From positions 166,265-230,264 of the forward strand of contig NZ_FCOI02000011.1 of the NCBI RefSeq assembly GCF_001544795.2: 64,000 nt of DNA. Direction: 5' to 3'. The translations under genes and the position numbers were made by a program. The stretch is from Caballeronia temeraria (GTDB taxonomy: Bacteria > Pseudomonadota > Gammaproteobacteria > Burkholderiales > Burkholderiaceae). The notes under the pieces are model-generated. The model made no database searches. It was not told the origin of the DNA and saw only the letters and a program-made list of their open reading frames with translations. Of the stretch, positions 49,306 to 58,542 are shown piece after piece; positions within the stretch are counted from its first letter, which is position 1, and every line of letters starts with the position of its first letter.

Positions 49306-50277
49306 TTAAGCGGCGGGCTTCCCCGTCGATGCCTTCAGCAACTCTTCGCTGACCGCGTCCCAGAGCGCGCGCATCAATGCCTGACGCGGCTCTTCGCCTT
49401 GCGCGGCGAGCTTGTCGCGATAGAGGCGGATTTCCATTGTCAGCGTGAACTGGCCGGCGGGCGTGCCCCGCGTGCCGCGATCGAGGCGCACGAGCCGCCC
49501 TTCCTCCACCGCATCCTCGACGGCGCTGTGCGGCAGGAACGCGATGCCATGACCGGCGAGCGCCATCGCCTTCAGTCCTTCGGCCATGTCGGTTTCATAG
49601 ACCTTGTCGAGATGCAGGCGCGCCGGCGCGGTCGCGATGATGACTTCCGTCATGCGCCCGAGATACGCATTAGGCGTGTACGACAGATACGGCACCGGCG
49701 ACTCGGCCGTCGCGGACAACGAAAAGCGCGCGCGTCCGCCTTTGGTGACGGCGGAGAACGGGCTGATCGGCTCGGCGCCGAGCGTGAGCATGTCGTAGCG
49801 CGCGGGATCGAGCGCGACCGGATGACTCGGATGGTGATAGCCCATCACGAGATCGACACCGCCTTCGACGAGCGAGAGCACCGCATCGTGCACATTGAGC
49901 GCGCGCAGCCGCGTGCGGATGCGCCCGAGCCGCGCCTCGATGTGTTCGAGCCAGCGCGGAAAGTATGTGAGCGAGAGCGTATGCGGCACCGCGAACTCGA
50001 TGGTCGCCGACGGCACGCCGCCCTGCCCGCGCAACAGCGTGCGCGCTTCGTGGAACTGCGAGAGCATCGCGAGCGCCTGCTCGTAGAACACATTGCCGGC
50101 TTGCGTGAGCCGCGTCGGATAGACGGACCGGTCGATAAGCTCCGTGCCGAGCCACGCTTCGAGCGCCTGAATGCGGCGCGAAAACGCGGGCTGCGTGATG
50201 TGCCTCAGTTCAGCCGAGCGACTGAAGCTGCGCGTCTCCGCGAGCGACACGAAGTCTTCCAGCCATTTCAGTTCCAT
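49306..50277 (-). CDS. LysR-type regulator, HypT-like
   Basis: A 323-residue LysR regulator. The winged helix-turn-helix is in residues 1-62 (WLEDFVSLAETRSFSRSAEL, then TQPAFSRRIQALE). The effector domain shares recognisable stretches with E. coli HypT (YjiE), the hypochlorite-responsive factor: PHTLSLTYFP, YLSYTPNAYLGRM and ALAGHGIAFLPHSAV. HypT senses HOCl through methionine oxidation; several Met are present here, but equivalence is not proven. The start at ATG 50277 (MELKWLEDF) matches LysR N-termini. It is divergent from a NarK-type transporter gene. Confidence 0.88.
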   Translation of the reverse strand: MELKWLEDFVSLAETRSFSRSAELRHITQPAFSRRIQALEAWLGTELIDRSVYPTRLTQAGNVFYEQALAMLSQFHEARTLLRGQGGVPSATIEFAVPHTLSLTYFPRWLEHIEARLGRIRTRLRALNVHDAVLSLVEGGVDLVMGYHHPSHPVALDPARYDMLTLGAEPISPFSAVTKGGRARFSLSATAESPVPYLSYTPNAYLGRMTEVIIATAPARLHLDKVYETDMAEGLKAMALAGHGIAFLPHSAVEDAVEEGRLVRLDRGTRGTPAGQFTLTMEIRLYRDKLAAQGEEPRQALMRALWDAVSEELLKASTGKPAA

Positions 50278-50374
50278 GCGATGTCGGGCGCGCGCGGCGC
50301 TTTTCGGCAAAGAACGCATTCTAGCGGGCGCATGAACCCCGCGAAGGCGCGCCGCACCATTCGCATGCGAAACG

Positions 50375-50391
50375 CGCACGGGCGCGGTGCC
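50375..50391. promoter_or_regulatory. NtrC-like enhancer site
   Basis: GCAC-N7-GTGC (50376-50379 and 50387-50390) fits the core NtrC consensus and lies about 92 bp upstream of the -24 element of a sigma-54 promoter, a suitable distance for an enhancer. Confidence 0.45.
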
Positions 50392-50480
50392 GGCGCTTTC
50401 GGGGACGGCGGACGTCACGCGCGCTCGAATCCCGCGTCCACGCGCGCTCTACGCGATGCATCGAATAAACATGCATTCCA

Positions 50481-50497
50481 TTGGCATGATGCTTGCA
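50481..50497 (+). promoter_or_regulatory. Sigma-54 promoter of the NarK-type transporter gene
   Basis: TTGGCATG-N4-TTGCA has GG (50483-50484) and GC (50495-50496) separated by 10 bp, matching the -24/-12 consensus at all but one of the strongly conserved positions. The predicted start near 50508 leaves a 45-nt leader before the ATG at 50553. Confidence 0.7.
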
Positions 50498-50552
50498 GTT
50501 TTCCGGGCCGTCGCGCGCTCATCGAGGACGCGTGCCTAAAACGGAACCCACA

Positions 50553-51941
50553 ATGTCCAATCTGATCGCATCGCTCAAGAGCGGGAACTGGCGCTCGCTG
50601 CTGGCCTGTTTCCTTTACTTCGATACGGGGTTCACCGTCTGGGTGCTGTACGGGCCGCTCGCGCCGTTCATCGGGCGCGACGTGACGATGTCGGCCGCGC
50701 AGCAAGGCTTTCTCGTCGCGGTGCCGGTGCTGGCGGCGGCGATCCTGCGCGTGACGCTCGGCAACCTGTATCAATCGACCGATGGACGGCGCGTCGCGTT
50801 GATGGGCGTCGTGCTCTCGTCGATTCCGTCGATCGTGCTGCCGCTTCTGCCCGGCGTGCCGTCGTATGCGTTGCTGCTCGTGCTCGGCGTGTTCCTCGGC
50901 ATGGGCGGCGCGAGCTTCGCGGTCGCGCTGCCGATGGCCGGCAGCAACTATCCGCCGAAGGTGCAGGGCCTCGTGCTGGGTCTGGCTGCGGCGGGCAACA
51001 TCGGCGCGGTGCTCGACGGCTTCCTGTTCCCGCATCTCGCCGATGCCTTCGGCTGGCAGATGTCGACCGCCGCCGCGCTGCCCTTGCTCGCGATCACGGG
51101 CGTCGCGCTCTTTGCGTGGGCCTCCGATGCGGGCGAGAAAACCGGCAGCGCGATGCGCGCGCTGTCGAGCTTCGTGGTGACGCTCGCGAGCCTGATCGTG
51201 CTCGTGCTCGCGGTGAATGCCGGCCTGTTCGGCGGCGGCAAGGCGGGCGTGCTGCTCTTGCCGGTGATCGGCGCGCTGATCGCGATCGCGGTGCTGCCGC
51301 GGCGCTATCGGTCGGTGCTCGGCGAGCGCGATACGTGGGTCATCATGCTGATCTACAGCATCACGTTCGGCGGCTTCGTCGGCATGTCGTCGTATGTGAC
51401 GCTGCTGCTCACGTCGCTGTATCAGATGCCGAAGCTCGAAGCGGGTCTCTTCATGTCGCTGCTCGCGTTTCTCGGCGCGATCGTGCGGCCGTTCGGCGGT
51501 TATGTCGCCGATCGCATCACTGGCGTGCGGGCGCTGCTCGTGCTGCTCGCGGTGATCGCCATCGGCGACTTCGCGTTCGCGATCTGGATGCCGCCGGTCG
51601 CCGGCGGCGTCGCGATTCTGGTTTGCCTCTATCTCGCGTTCGGCCTCGGCAATGGCTCGACGTTCCAGCTCGTGCCGCATCGCTGGAAGGGCAAGACGGG
51701 ACTGCTGTCGGGAATCGTGGGTGCTGCGGGCGGCATTGGCGGGTTCTATCTGCCGGTGATCATGGGCATTGCGAAGGAAAGCACCGGCAGCTATCAGATG
51801 GGCTTCGCGACCTTCGGCGTGCTCGCGACCTGCGCGTTTGGCGCGTTGTTCGTGCTGCGCGGACAGTGGCTGAGCTGGTCGTCGACGGCTTCGCAATCGC
51901 ATGATGGCGTCGCGATCGGCGGCGCGCACGCGATGGAGTGA
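50553..51941 (+). CDS. NarK/NasA-type nitrate/nitrite MFS transporter
   Basis: A 462-residue major facilitator with twelve predicted helices. FYFDTGFTVW-like LYFDTGFTVWVLYGPLAPFI, GMGGASFAVALP and GLGNGSTFQLVPHRW, the last two being the glycine/asparagine-rich signatures of the nitrate-nitrite porter family, support nitrate or nitrite transport. Direction and exact substrate cannot be told. The ATG at 50553 (MSNLIASLKSGNW) is preferred over an upstream start. No nitrate reductase gene lies in the window. The sigma-54 and NtrC-like sites upstream suggest nitrogen control. Confidence 0.87.
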   Translation: MSNLIASLKSGNWRSLLACFLYFDTGFTVWVLYGPLAPFIGRDVTMSAAQQGFLVAVPVLAAAILRVTLGNLYQSTDGRRVALMGVVLSSIPSIVLPLLPGVPSYALLLVLGVFLGMGGASFAVALPMAGSNYPPKVQGLVLGLAAAGNIGAVLDGFLFPHLADAFGWQMSTAAALPLLAITGVALFAWASDAGEKTGSAMRALSSFVVTLASLIVLVLAVNAGLFGGGKAGVLLLPVIGALIAIAVLPRRYRSVLGERDTWVIMLIYSITFGGFVGMSSYVTLLLTSLYQMPKLEAGLFMSLLAFLGAIVRPFGGYVADRITGVRALLVLLAVIAIGDFAFAIWMPPVAGGVAILVCLYLAFGLGNGSTFQLVPHRWKGKTGLLSGIVGAAGGIGGFYLPVIMGIAKESTGSYQMGFATFGVLATCAFGALFVLRGQWLSWSSTASQSHDGVAIGGAHAME

Positions 51942-51950
51942 GGCGGCGCG

Positions 51951-53834
51951 TCATTCGCCCAGTGCCGCCAGCGCCGTCTCACCCTCGCTGGAACTGGCGG
52001 CCCGCTGCTGCTGCAACGCCCACATCTGCGAGAACAACCCGCCCGCGCGCAGCAGCTCCGCATGCGTGCCGCGCTCCACGATGCGCCCGTGATCCATCAC
52101 GATGATCTGCTGCGCATGCACGACGGTCGACAGCCGATGCGCGATGATGAGCGTCGTCCTCTCGCGCGCGATCGAATCCAGCTCGTGCTGAATGGCGCGT
52201 TCGGATTTCGAATCGAGCGCGGACGTGGCTTCGTCGAAGATCAGGATCGGCGGGTTCTTCAACAGCGTGCGCGCGATCGCGACGCGCTGCTTCTCGCCGC
52301 CCGACAACTTCAGCCCGCGCTCGCCGACCGGCGTGTCATAGCCCGCCGGCAACGCCTCGATGAAGTCGTGAATATGCGCCGCGCGTGCCGCCGCGATCAC
52401 TTCCTCGCGGCTCGCGGAAGGACGGCCGTACGCGATGTTGTAGTAGATCGAATCGTTGAAGAGCACGGTGTCCTGCGGCACGATGCCGATCGCCGCGCGC
52501 AACGAATCCTGCGTCACATCGCGAATGTCCTGCCCGTCGATGCGAATGCCGCCGCCCTGCGCGCGATCGAGATCGTAGAAGCGAAAGAGCAGACGGCCGA
52601 GCGTCGACTTGCCCGAACCGCTATGCCCGACGACCGCCGTCGTCGTGCCCGCGGGAATCGTGAAATCGACGCCGTGGAGAATCTGCCGCGCCTTCTCGTA
52701 CGAGAAGCTCACGTTCTCGAAGCGCACTTCGCCGCCGCGCACCGCGAGCGCCGGCGCATTCGGCGCATCGGGCACTTCGCGGCCCGCGCCGAGCAGCGTG
52801 AACATGCGGTCCATGTCGGTGAGCGCCTGCTTCAGCTCCCGATACACCACGCCCAGAAAATTCAGCGGAATGTAGAGCTGCAGCATGAACGTATTGATGA
52901 GCACGAGATCGCCGAGCGTGAGACGCCCCGCCATCACGCCCTGCGTCGCGCGCCACAGAATGAAAACGAGCCCGACGCCGATGATCGTCTGCTGCCCGAA
53001 GTTCAGCATCGACAACGAGCGCTGCGACTTGATCGCGGCCGCGCGATATCGCTTGAGGTTTTCATCGTAACGGCGCGTTTCCCACTCTTCGTTGCCGAAG
53101 TACTTCACGGTCTCGTAGTTGAGCAGCGAATCGATCGCGCGCGAATTCGCCTTCGAATCGAGCTCGTTCATCGTGCGGCGAAAGTGCGTGCGCCACTCCG
53201 TCACCTTCACCGTGAACACGATATACGTGACGAGCGCAACGAACGTGACGATCGCGTAATACGCCTCGTACCTGGTCACGAAGAACGCAAGCACGAGCCC
53301 GACCTCGACGAGCGTCGGCAGGATGCTGTAGAGCGAATACGACACGAGCTGCTGGATGCCGCGCGTGCCGCGTTCGATATCGCGCGACATGCCGCCCGTC
53401 TGCCGCTCCAGATGAAAGCGCAGCGACAGCGAATGCAGATGCCGGAACACTTGCAGCGCGAGTTGCCGCACCGCGCTCTCGGTGACCTTCGCGAAAAGCA
53501 GCTCGCGCAATTCGGTGAAGAGCGATGTCGACAGCCGCACGACCGCATACGCGACGACGAGCAGCCCGATGCCGCCGATCAGCACGACGCCCGGCGCATC
53601 GTTGGCGCGTCCGAGCGCGGTGAGATGCTGCACGGAGGCGAGTCCGTCGACGATGCGCTTCATCACGATCGGCACGCCGAGATTCGCCACCTTCGCGCCG
53701 ATGAGACACGTCAGCGCGAACGCGACGCGCCATTTGTACGTGGTGAGATAAGGCAGCAGCGAGCGGATCGTCTGCCAGTCGTTGCGCGGGCCGTGCTGCG
53801 CGGGCCCGGGCTCTGCATTGGGGAAGCGGCGCAT
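51951..53834 (-). CDS. Atm1/HMT-type ABC half-transporter
   Basis: A 627-residue fused permease-ATPase. Residues about 35-330 form six membrane helices; SKANSRAIDSLLNYETVKYFGNE is the hallmark of the Atm1/ABCB7 family, which exports glutathione-linked sulfur or metal species. The ATPase has Walker A GHSGSGKST, signature LSGGEKQRVAIARTLL, Walker B ILIFDEATSALD and switch AHRLST. It probably works as a homodimer. A GTG start 24 codons upstream (53906) is possible, but the added segment is Arg-rich and lacks a ribosome-binding site. It ends 9 nt from the convergent transporter gene. Confidence 0.92.
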   Translation of the reverse strand: MRRFPNAEPGPAQHGPRNDWQTIRSLLPYLTTYKWRVAFALTCLIGAKVANLGVPIVMKRIVDGLASVQHLTALGRANDAPGVVLIGGIGLLVVAYAVVRLSTSLFTELRELLFAKVTESAVRQLALQVFRHLHSLSLRFHLERQTGGMSRDIERGTRGIQQLVSYSLYSILPTLVEVGLVLAFFVTRYEAYYAIVTFVALVTYIVFTVKVTEWRTHFRRTMNELDSKANSRAIDSLLNYETVKYFGNEEWETRRYDENLKRYRAAAIKSQRSLSMLNFGQQTIIGVGLVFILWRATQGVMAGRLTLGDLVLINTFMLQLYIPLNFLGVVYRELKQALTDMDRMFTLLGAGREVPDAPNAPALAVRGGEVRFENVSFSYEKARQILHGVDFTIPAGTTTAVVGHSGSGKSTLGRLLFRFYDLDRAQGGGIRIDGQDIRDVTQDSLRAAIGIVPQDTVLFNDSIYYNIAYGRPSASREEVIAAARAAHIHDFIEALPAGYDTPVGERGLKLSGGEKQRVAIARTLLKNPPILIFDEATSALDSKSERAIQHELDSIARERTTLIIAHRLSTVVHAQQIIVMDHGRIVERGTHAELLRAGGLFSQMWALQQQRAASSSEGETALAALGE

Positions 53835-54079
53835 GAGTTCGTATCGTTCGAGCGCGTCGCGCGAACGGAGTCGGGCGCGGCGTGGGGATGTTTTTATCGT
53901 GGACACGGGCGCAGGTCTGCGTGCCTGCTTTCCCGTACAATTTACTGCAAGCCCCGGCGTGATCGAGGTCTTTGCCTCGCGCGACTGGGCTCATTCATAA
54001 ATATGCATTGTCGCAGAAGGTTCAAGGGGCCGCTCGCGCCCGCCAGCCTTCCGCCGCCTTGCGAACCGGAACGCCTCCC

Positions 54080-54475
54080 ATGACAGACCATCCCAATCTT
54101 CCCGAGAAACACGTCGCGCTGCGCGTCGTGCCGCAGCCCGCCGACGCCAACGTCCACGGCGACGTCTTCGGCGGATGGATCATGGCGCAGGTCGATATCG
54201 CCGGCTCCATTCCTGCGAGCCGCCGCGCGAACGGCCGCGTCGCGACCGTCGCGGTGAATTCGTTCCTGTTCAAGCATCCGGTGTTCGTCGGCGACCTGCT
54301 GAGTTTTTACGCCGATATCGTCAAGACGGGCAATACGTCCGTCACCGTCGCGGTCGAAGTCTGGGCGCAGCGCATGAACCTCGCCGAAGAAGTCGTCAAG
54401 GTGACGGAAGCGACGCTCACCTATGTCGCGACCGACCGCGACCGCCGCCCGCGCGTGCTGCCGTCGATCGACTGA
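54080..54475 (+). CDS. YciA-like hotdog acyl-CoA thioesterase
   Basis: A 131-residue hotdog-fold protein. NVHGDVFGGWIMAQVDIAGS is the catalytic helix with Asp, as in YciA/Acot-type thioesterases, and GRVATVAVNSFLFKHPVFVGDLLSFYADI is typical. It probably hydrolyses short or medium acyl-CoA in the cytoplasm. The downstream gap is filled by a 12-bp tandem repeat, beyond which lies a convergent c-di-GMP gene. Confidence 0.92.
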   Translation: MTDHPNLPEKHVALRVVPQPADANVHGDVFGGWIMAQVDIAGSIPASRRANGRVATVAVNSFLFKHPVFVGDLLSFYADIVKTGNTSVTVAVEVWAQRMNLAEEVVKVTEATLTYVATDRDRRPRVLPSID

Positions 54476-54484
54476 CGGCGCGCG

Positions 54485-54568
54485 TTCATCGGCTCATTCA
54501 TCGGCTCATTCATCGGCTCATTCATCGGCTCATTCATCGGCTCATTCATCGGCTCATTCATCGGCTCA
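54485..54568. repeat. 12-bp tandem repeat, seven copies
   Basis: TTCATCGGCTCA is repeated seven times without error. The last unit contains the stop codon of the minus-strand c-di-GMP gene. Read on that strand each unit is TGAGCCGATGAA, so every unit supplies an in-frame TGA. Exact identity of all units points to recent expansion. Confidence 0.95.
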
Positions 54569-57500
54569 GTGAGGCAGCACGCCCTGCTGCAGGAGGCCGG
54601 GGATCGCCTCGTGCGGCATCGGGCGCGAGAAGAGATAGCCCTGCATTTCGTCGCAGTCGCGCTCGCGCAGGAAGTCGTGCTGCGCGTGCGTTTCGACGCC
54701 CTCGGCGATCACCTGCAACTCCAGCGAATGCGCGAGCGCGATGATCGCCGACGTGATGGTTTCATCGTCGCCCGATGAACCGATATCCGCCACGAACGAG
54801 CGATCGATCTTCAGCCGATGCACCGGAAAGCGCTTGAGATACGACAGGCTCGAATAGCCGGTGCCGAAGTCGTCGATCGCAATGCCGATGCCGAGCGCCG
54901 ATAGCTCCGAGAGCATCGTGATCGCTTCCTCGGCGTTGCGCATGATCGCGCTTTCGGTGAGTTCGAGTTCGAGATAGCGCGGCGCAAGCCCGGTCTCGTC
55001 GAGCACGGACGTCACGAGCCGGGCGATGTCGCGCTGCTGGAAATGCCGCGCCGACAGATTCACCGACACGCGCGCCGGCGGCAGTCCGGCATCCTGCCAC
55101 GCCTTGTTCTGCCGGCACGCTTCGCGCAGCACCCACTCCGACAGCGGCCCGATCAGCCCGCTCTCCTCCGCCACCGGAATGAACGACGCCGGTGACACGA
55201 GTCCTTGCTCCGGATCGTGCCAGCGCACGAGCGCCTCGATGCCGACGATCTGGCGCGTCGACATGTCGACCTGCGGCTGATAGTGCAGCAGGAATTCGCC
55301 GTCGCGCAGCGCGCGCCGCAAACGCCGCTCGAGATTCATGCGCGCGCCGACGCTCGCGTTCATCTCCGGCTGATAGAACTGATAGTTGTTGCGGCCCATG
55401 TCCTTCGCGCGATACATCGCGAGGTCGGCCTTCTTCATCACGGTTTCGGCATCGTCGCCGTCTTGCGGATAGAGACTCGCGCCCATGCTGCACCCGACGT
55501 ACAACTCGGTATCGTCGAGCCATACGGGTTCGGAGATCGCCGCGCGCGTGCGCTCCATCCACACGATGAGACCGGCTTCGTCGGTGATATCCGTCAGCAC
55601 GACGACGAACTCGTCGCCGCCGTGACGCGCGACCGTATCGCTCGAACGCGCCGAACGCGCGAGCCGCTCGCCGATCACCGCGAGCAGACGGTCGCCGACG
55701 CTGTGGCCGAGACTGTCGTTGACGTTCTTGAAGCCGTCGAGATCCATGAACACGACGGCGATCTTCGACTCGCGCCGCCGCGCCGTCTCGATCGCATGTT
55801 GCAGACGGTCCTTCAGCAGATTGCGGTTCGGCAGGCGCGTGAGCGTGTCGTAATTCGCCTGATATTCGAGCTCTTCCTGATACCGCATGAGATCGGTCAC
55901 GTCATTGATGATACCGATGTGATGCGTCGTCATGCCTTGCGCGTCCGGCACCGGCGCGACGAAAAGCTGGTTCCAGAAGAGCGCGCCGTCCTTGCGATAG
56001 TTGCGCACCACGACGCTCGCCTCCATGTTCGCGGCGAGCGCGCGGCGGATCGACGTGAGCCCTTCCTGATCGCCGTCCGGGCCGTGCAGGAAGCGGCAAT
56101 CCTGGCCGATCACCTCGCTCGGGTCGTAACCCGTGATGCGCTTGAACGCCGCATTCGCGTACTCGATCACGTTCGCGCCATCGACCACGCCGGTGATCAG
56201 AATCGCGTTCACGCTCGCGTCGAGCGCGCGGCTTTGCAGACGCAGCGCGAGTTCGGCGCGCTTGCGATCGGTGACGTCGTGATACGAACCCAGCACGCCG
56301 ATGGTCTGCCCTTCGCCGTCGAGCAACGGCAGCTTGCTCGTGACGACGGTGCGCAACTGGTCGCCCATCACGATGTCGCGTTCGTAGTGCATCTTCGGCA
56401 CGGTCGTGACGATGACCTCTTCGTCGTCCGCGCGCACGACATCCGCGAGCCCGCCCCACGGCAGCTCATAGTCCGTCTTGCCGATCACCTGTTCGTTGTA
56501 CGCGAGACCCGCATCGCGCGCGAACGCGTTGTTGCAGCCGAGATAGCGCAGCTCGCGGTCCTTCCAGAACACGCGCTGCGGAATGTTGTCGATGACCGCT
56601 TCGAGCATCTCGTTCGACCGGCGCGCTTCGGCTTCGGCGTGGATGCGGTCGGTCACGTCGTTCGCCAGCATGAAGATGCCTGGCCGGTTCGAATAGTTGA
56701 GCGAGTGATGCGACACGTCCGCGCCGACGATCGATCCGTCCTTGCAGCGATAGCGCCACACGCCCGCCGATCCCTGCCGCGACGCCGCACGCTCGCCCCG
56801 CTCGCCGCCTTCGCCTCCGCTGCGCGCGAGCCGCGCCGCGAAGCTGTCGAAGTCGTCGGCATGGTGCAGATCGCGCAGCGTCATGTTCATGAACTCCGGC
56901 TCGTTGAAGCCGAAGTGCTCGATCGCGGCCTGATTCACCGCGACGAAGCGCATCGTCTCGCGATCGACGATCCACATCGGCACCGGATGCGCCTCGAACA
57001 TGCCGCGAAAGCGCTCGTTGCTGCGCTGTCTCGCGCGCACGACGCCGAGCTTCTCGCGCGATTGCCGCTCGTGGCTCGCGAACAGATAGATCAGCACGGC
57101 GCTGCCGGCGAGCATCGTGAAGACGAGCAGCAGCATCGCGCCGCTCGATGCCTGCGCGGACTGGTCGAGCGCGCCGATCGTCGCGTTGTCGATGCGCGCG
57201 CGCATGGCCGCAAGCTCTTCGTCGACGCCCTGCTGGTCTTCGCCGAGCGTGACGAACGTGGCGTCGGCCCAGGCGCGGGATTCGCCGGGACGCGCGTTCT
57301 TCGTGCGGGCGAAGGCAAGATCGGCGTCGTGGCGCATCACGGCGGCGCGGGCGGCAAGCGCATCGAACGAGCCGGTCATGCCGGGCTCCATCGCGAATTG
57401 CGCGCGCAGGCCGCTTTCGAGCGCGTCGAGATGCGCCACGCGTTCCTGATGCCCCGCGTCGGTATCCGCGACGCCGGTCGCTTCGAAGCGGCTCAGTTGC

Positions 57501-57688
57501 GTCAGCGATTCACCGAGCGTGCTGCGATACGCCGCGAGATCGCGCAGCAGGCTCATCGAGCGCAGCGTGCGCGCGTCGCTTTCGCGCAGCCCGCCGATCC
57601 GCTCGCAGGCGACGAACGCGTTCGCGCCGAGTGCGGCCAGTACCACGGCAATATTGACGAGCAGACCTCTGGAGAGGAGTCGAGTCAT
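54566..57688 (-). CDS. Membrane GGDEF-EAL protein with three PAS domains, one LOV-like
   Basis: A 1040-residue c-di-GMP enzyme. Order: membrane helix 8-27, helical periplasmic domain 28-182, helix 183-205, PAS 1 (about 225-350), PAS 2 (360-478), PAS 3 (485-600), GGDEF (615-775), EAL (790-1035). GGDEF is intact (HGGDEFVVV) with an inhibitory site RSSD five residues before it; EAL is intact (GIEALVRW, LELTESAIM, DDFGTGYSSLSYLKRFPVHR). Both synthesis and breakdown of c-di-GMP are thus possible. PAS 3 has GQDCRFLHGPDGDQ with Cys531, plus NYRKDG...FWN, resembling a blue-light LOV domain, but the usual Gln near its end is Ile594. ATG 57688 (MTRLLSRGLL) is used; a GTG 25 codons upstream is an alternative. 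Confidence 0.9.
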   Translation of the reverse strand: MTRLLSRGLLVNIAVVLAALGANAFVACERIGGLRESDARTLRSMSLLRDLAAYRSTLGESLTQLSRFEATGVADTDAGHQERVAHLDALESGLRAQFAMEPGMTGSFDALAARAAVMRHDADLAFARTKNARPGESRAWADATFVTLGEDQQGVDEELAAMRARIDNATIGALDQSAQASSGAMLLLVFTMLAGSAVLIYLFASHERQSREKLGVVRARQRSNERFRGMFEAHPVPMWIVDRETMRFVAVNQAAIEHFGFNEPEFMNMTLRDLHHADDFDSFAARLARSGGEGGERGERAASRQGSAGVWRYRCKDGSIVGADVSHHSLNYSNRPGIFMLANDVTDRIHAEAEARRSNEMLEAVIDNIPQRVFWKDRELRYLGCNNAFARDAGLAYNEQVIGKTDYELPWGGLADVVRADDEEVIVTTVPKMHYERDIVMGDQLRTVVTSKLPLLDGEGQTIGVLGSYHDVTDRKRAELALRLQSRALDASVNAILITGVVDGANVIEYANAAFKRITGYDPSEVIGQDCRFLHGPDGDQEGLTSIRRALAANMEASVVVRNYRKDGALFWNQLFVAPVPDAQGMTTHHIGIINDVTDLMRYQEELEYQANYDTLTRLPNRNLLKDRLQHAIETARRRESKIAVVFMDLDGFKNVNDSLGHSVGDRLLAVIGERLARSARSSDTVARHGGDEFVVVLTDITDEAGLIVWMERTRAAISEPVWLDDTELYVGCSMGASLYPQDGDDAETVMKKADLAMYRAKDMGRNNYQFYQPEMNASVGARMNLERRLRRALRDGEFLLHYQPQVDMSTRQIVGIEALVRWHDPEQGLVSPASFIPVAEESGLIGPLSEWVLREACRQNKAWQDAGLPPARVSVNLSARHFQQRDIARLVTSVLDETGLAPRYLELELTESAIMRNAEEAITMLSELSALGIGIAIDDFGTGYSSLSYLKRFPVHRLKIDRSFVADIGSSGDDETITSAIIALAHSLELQVIAEGVETHAQHDFLRERDCDEMQGYLFSRPMPHEAIPGLLQQGVLPH

Positions 57689-57871
57689 GAGCGGCGGGCT
57701 TATCCCTTTGATGCGCGCTGGGCGCACATCGGAGCGAGGCGCGGCGTGGCAAAACGGCTCCACGCCCGATTAATGGATAACGCCCATTAACGGCACCGCT
57801 CGCCCCACATTTAGGGCTAACCCGCAAATAATCCGACTAAAGCGCCCGCTTAACGTTTGCGGGCCACCCGC

Positions 57872-58351
57872 TCACTCCGCGAGGCCGAACTCTTTCATGG
57901 CCGGGAGGAAGTCGTGATTGACCTTGTCCGTGTTGCGCGAGAGCTTCGCGAGCGCGTAACGCTGAAAGCGATCGAGCTTGCCCCAGCGGTCCAGACTCGG
58001 CGCGCTGACGCCGGACAGGCTGCTCTGCCGGATCACGGTTTCGGGCACGGCGTCCGCGTGCATCCAGACCGGATCGGGGTCGCGTTCGATCTTCTCGGGC
58101 GCGGCATTCGCGTGCGTCTTCAGCATCTCTTCGAGCGCGAGATCGAAGTTCTTTTCGAGCTCGGCTTCTTCTTCGATCGGAAAACGCGCCAGCAACGCGC
58201 GATCTTCGTAAGGAAGCTGCTGCCACTCGTCAAGCGAGATGCGCATGCCGAAACGGTCGAGATTGAAGCGCACGGCAAGCGGGATGAAGCGCAGATTGTC
58301 AGAGGATTCGACTTCGAATCCGAAGAGACGCGCGGCGTCGTAAAGTCCCAT
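57872..58351 (-). CDS. Nitrate reductase associated protein family
   Basis: A 159-residue cytoplasmic protein. FGFEVESSDNLRFIPLAVRFNLDRFGMRISLDEWQQLP and the ending DFLPAMKEFG fit the small family named nitrate reductase associated protein, found near assimilatory nitrate reductase genes in several bacteria and cyanobacteria. Its biochemical role is not known. No nitrate reductase is next to it, but fdhD is divergent from it and a NarK-type transporter lies 6 kb away. The ATG at 58351 (MGLYDAARLFGFE) matches the family start. Confidence 0.8.
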   Translation of the reverse strand: MGLYDAARLFGFEVESSDNLRFIPLAVRFNLDRFGMRISLDEWQQLPYEDRALLARFPIEEEAELEKNFDLALEEMLKTHANAAPEKIERDPDPVWMHADAVPETVIRQSSLSGVSAPSLDRWGKLDRFQRYALAKLSRNTDKVNHDFLPAMKEFGLAE

Positions 58352-58542
58352 AGCGAAGCCTCGTTGGATTGAAGAGGGAGTGCGCGACGCGCATCGCCCG
58401 CTTAAGTTATTGTAGGGCCTTGGATCTGGCTGGAACCATTGCAATCTAGCCGCTGTTCGCGCCGCGAAGCGTGCGAACAGCAACGATAGGCAGCAAATCA
58501 CATACCCGACTTTACTCGAAGTGAGCGGTCAGGAGCATTGAA

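Noticed and set aside
58427..58447. Sigma-54-like sequence CTGGCTGG...TTGCA in front of fdhD
   Set aside because: The GG to GC distance is 11 bp, not the required 10, and the -24 core lacks GCA, so it is not a functional match.
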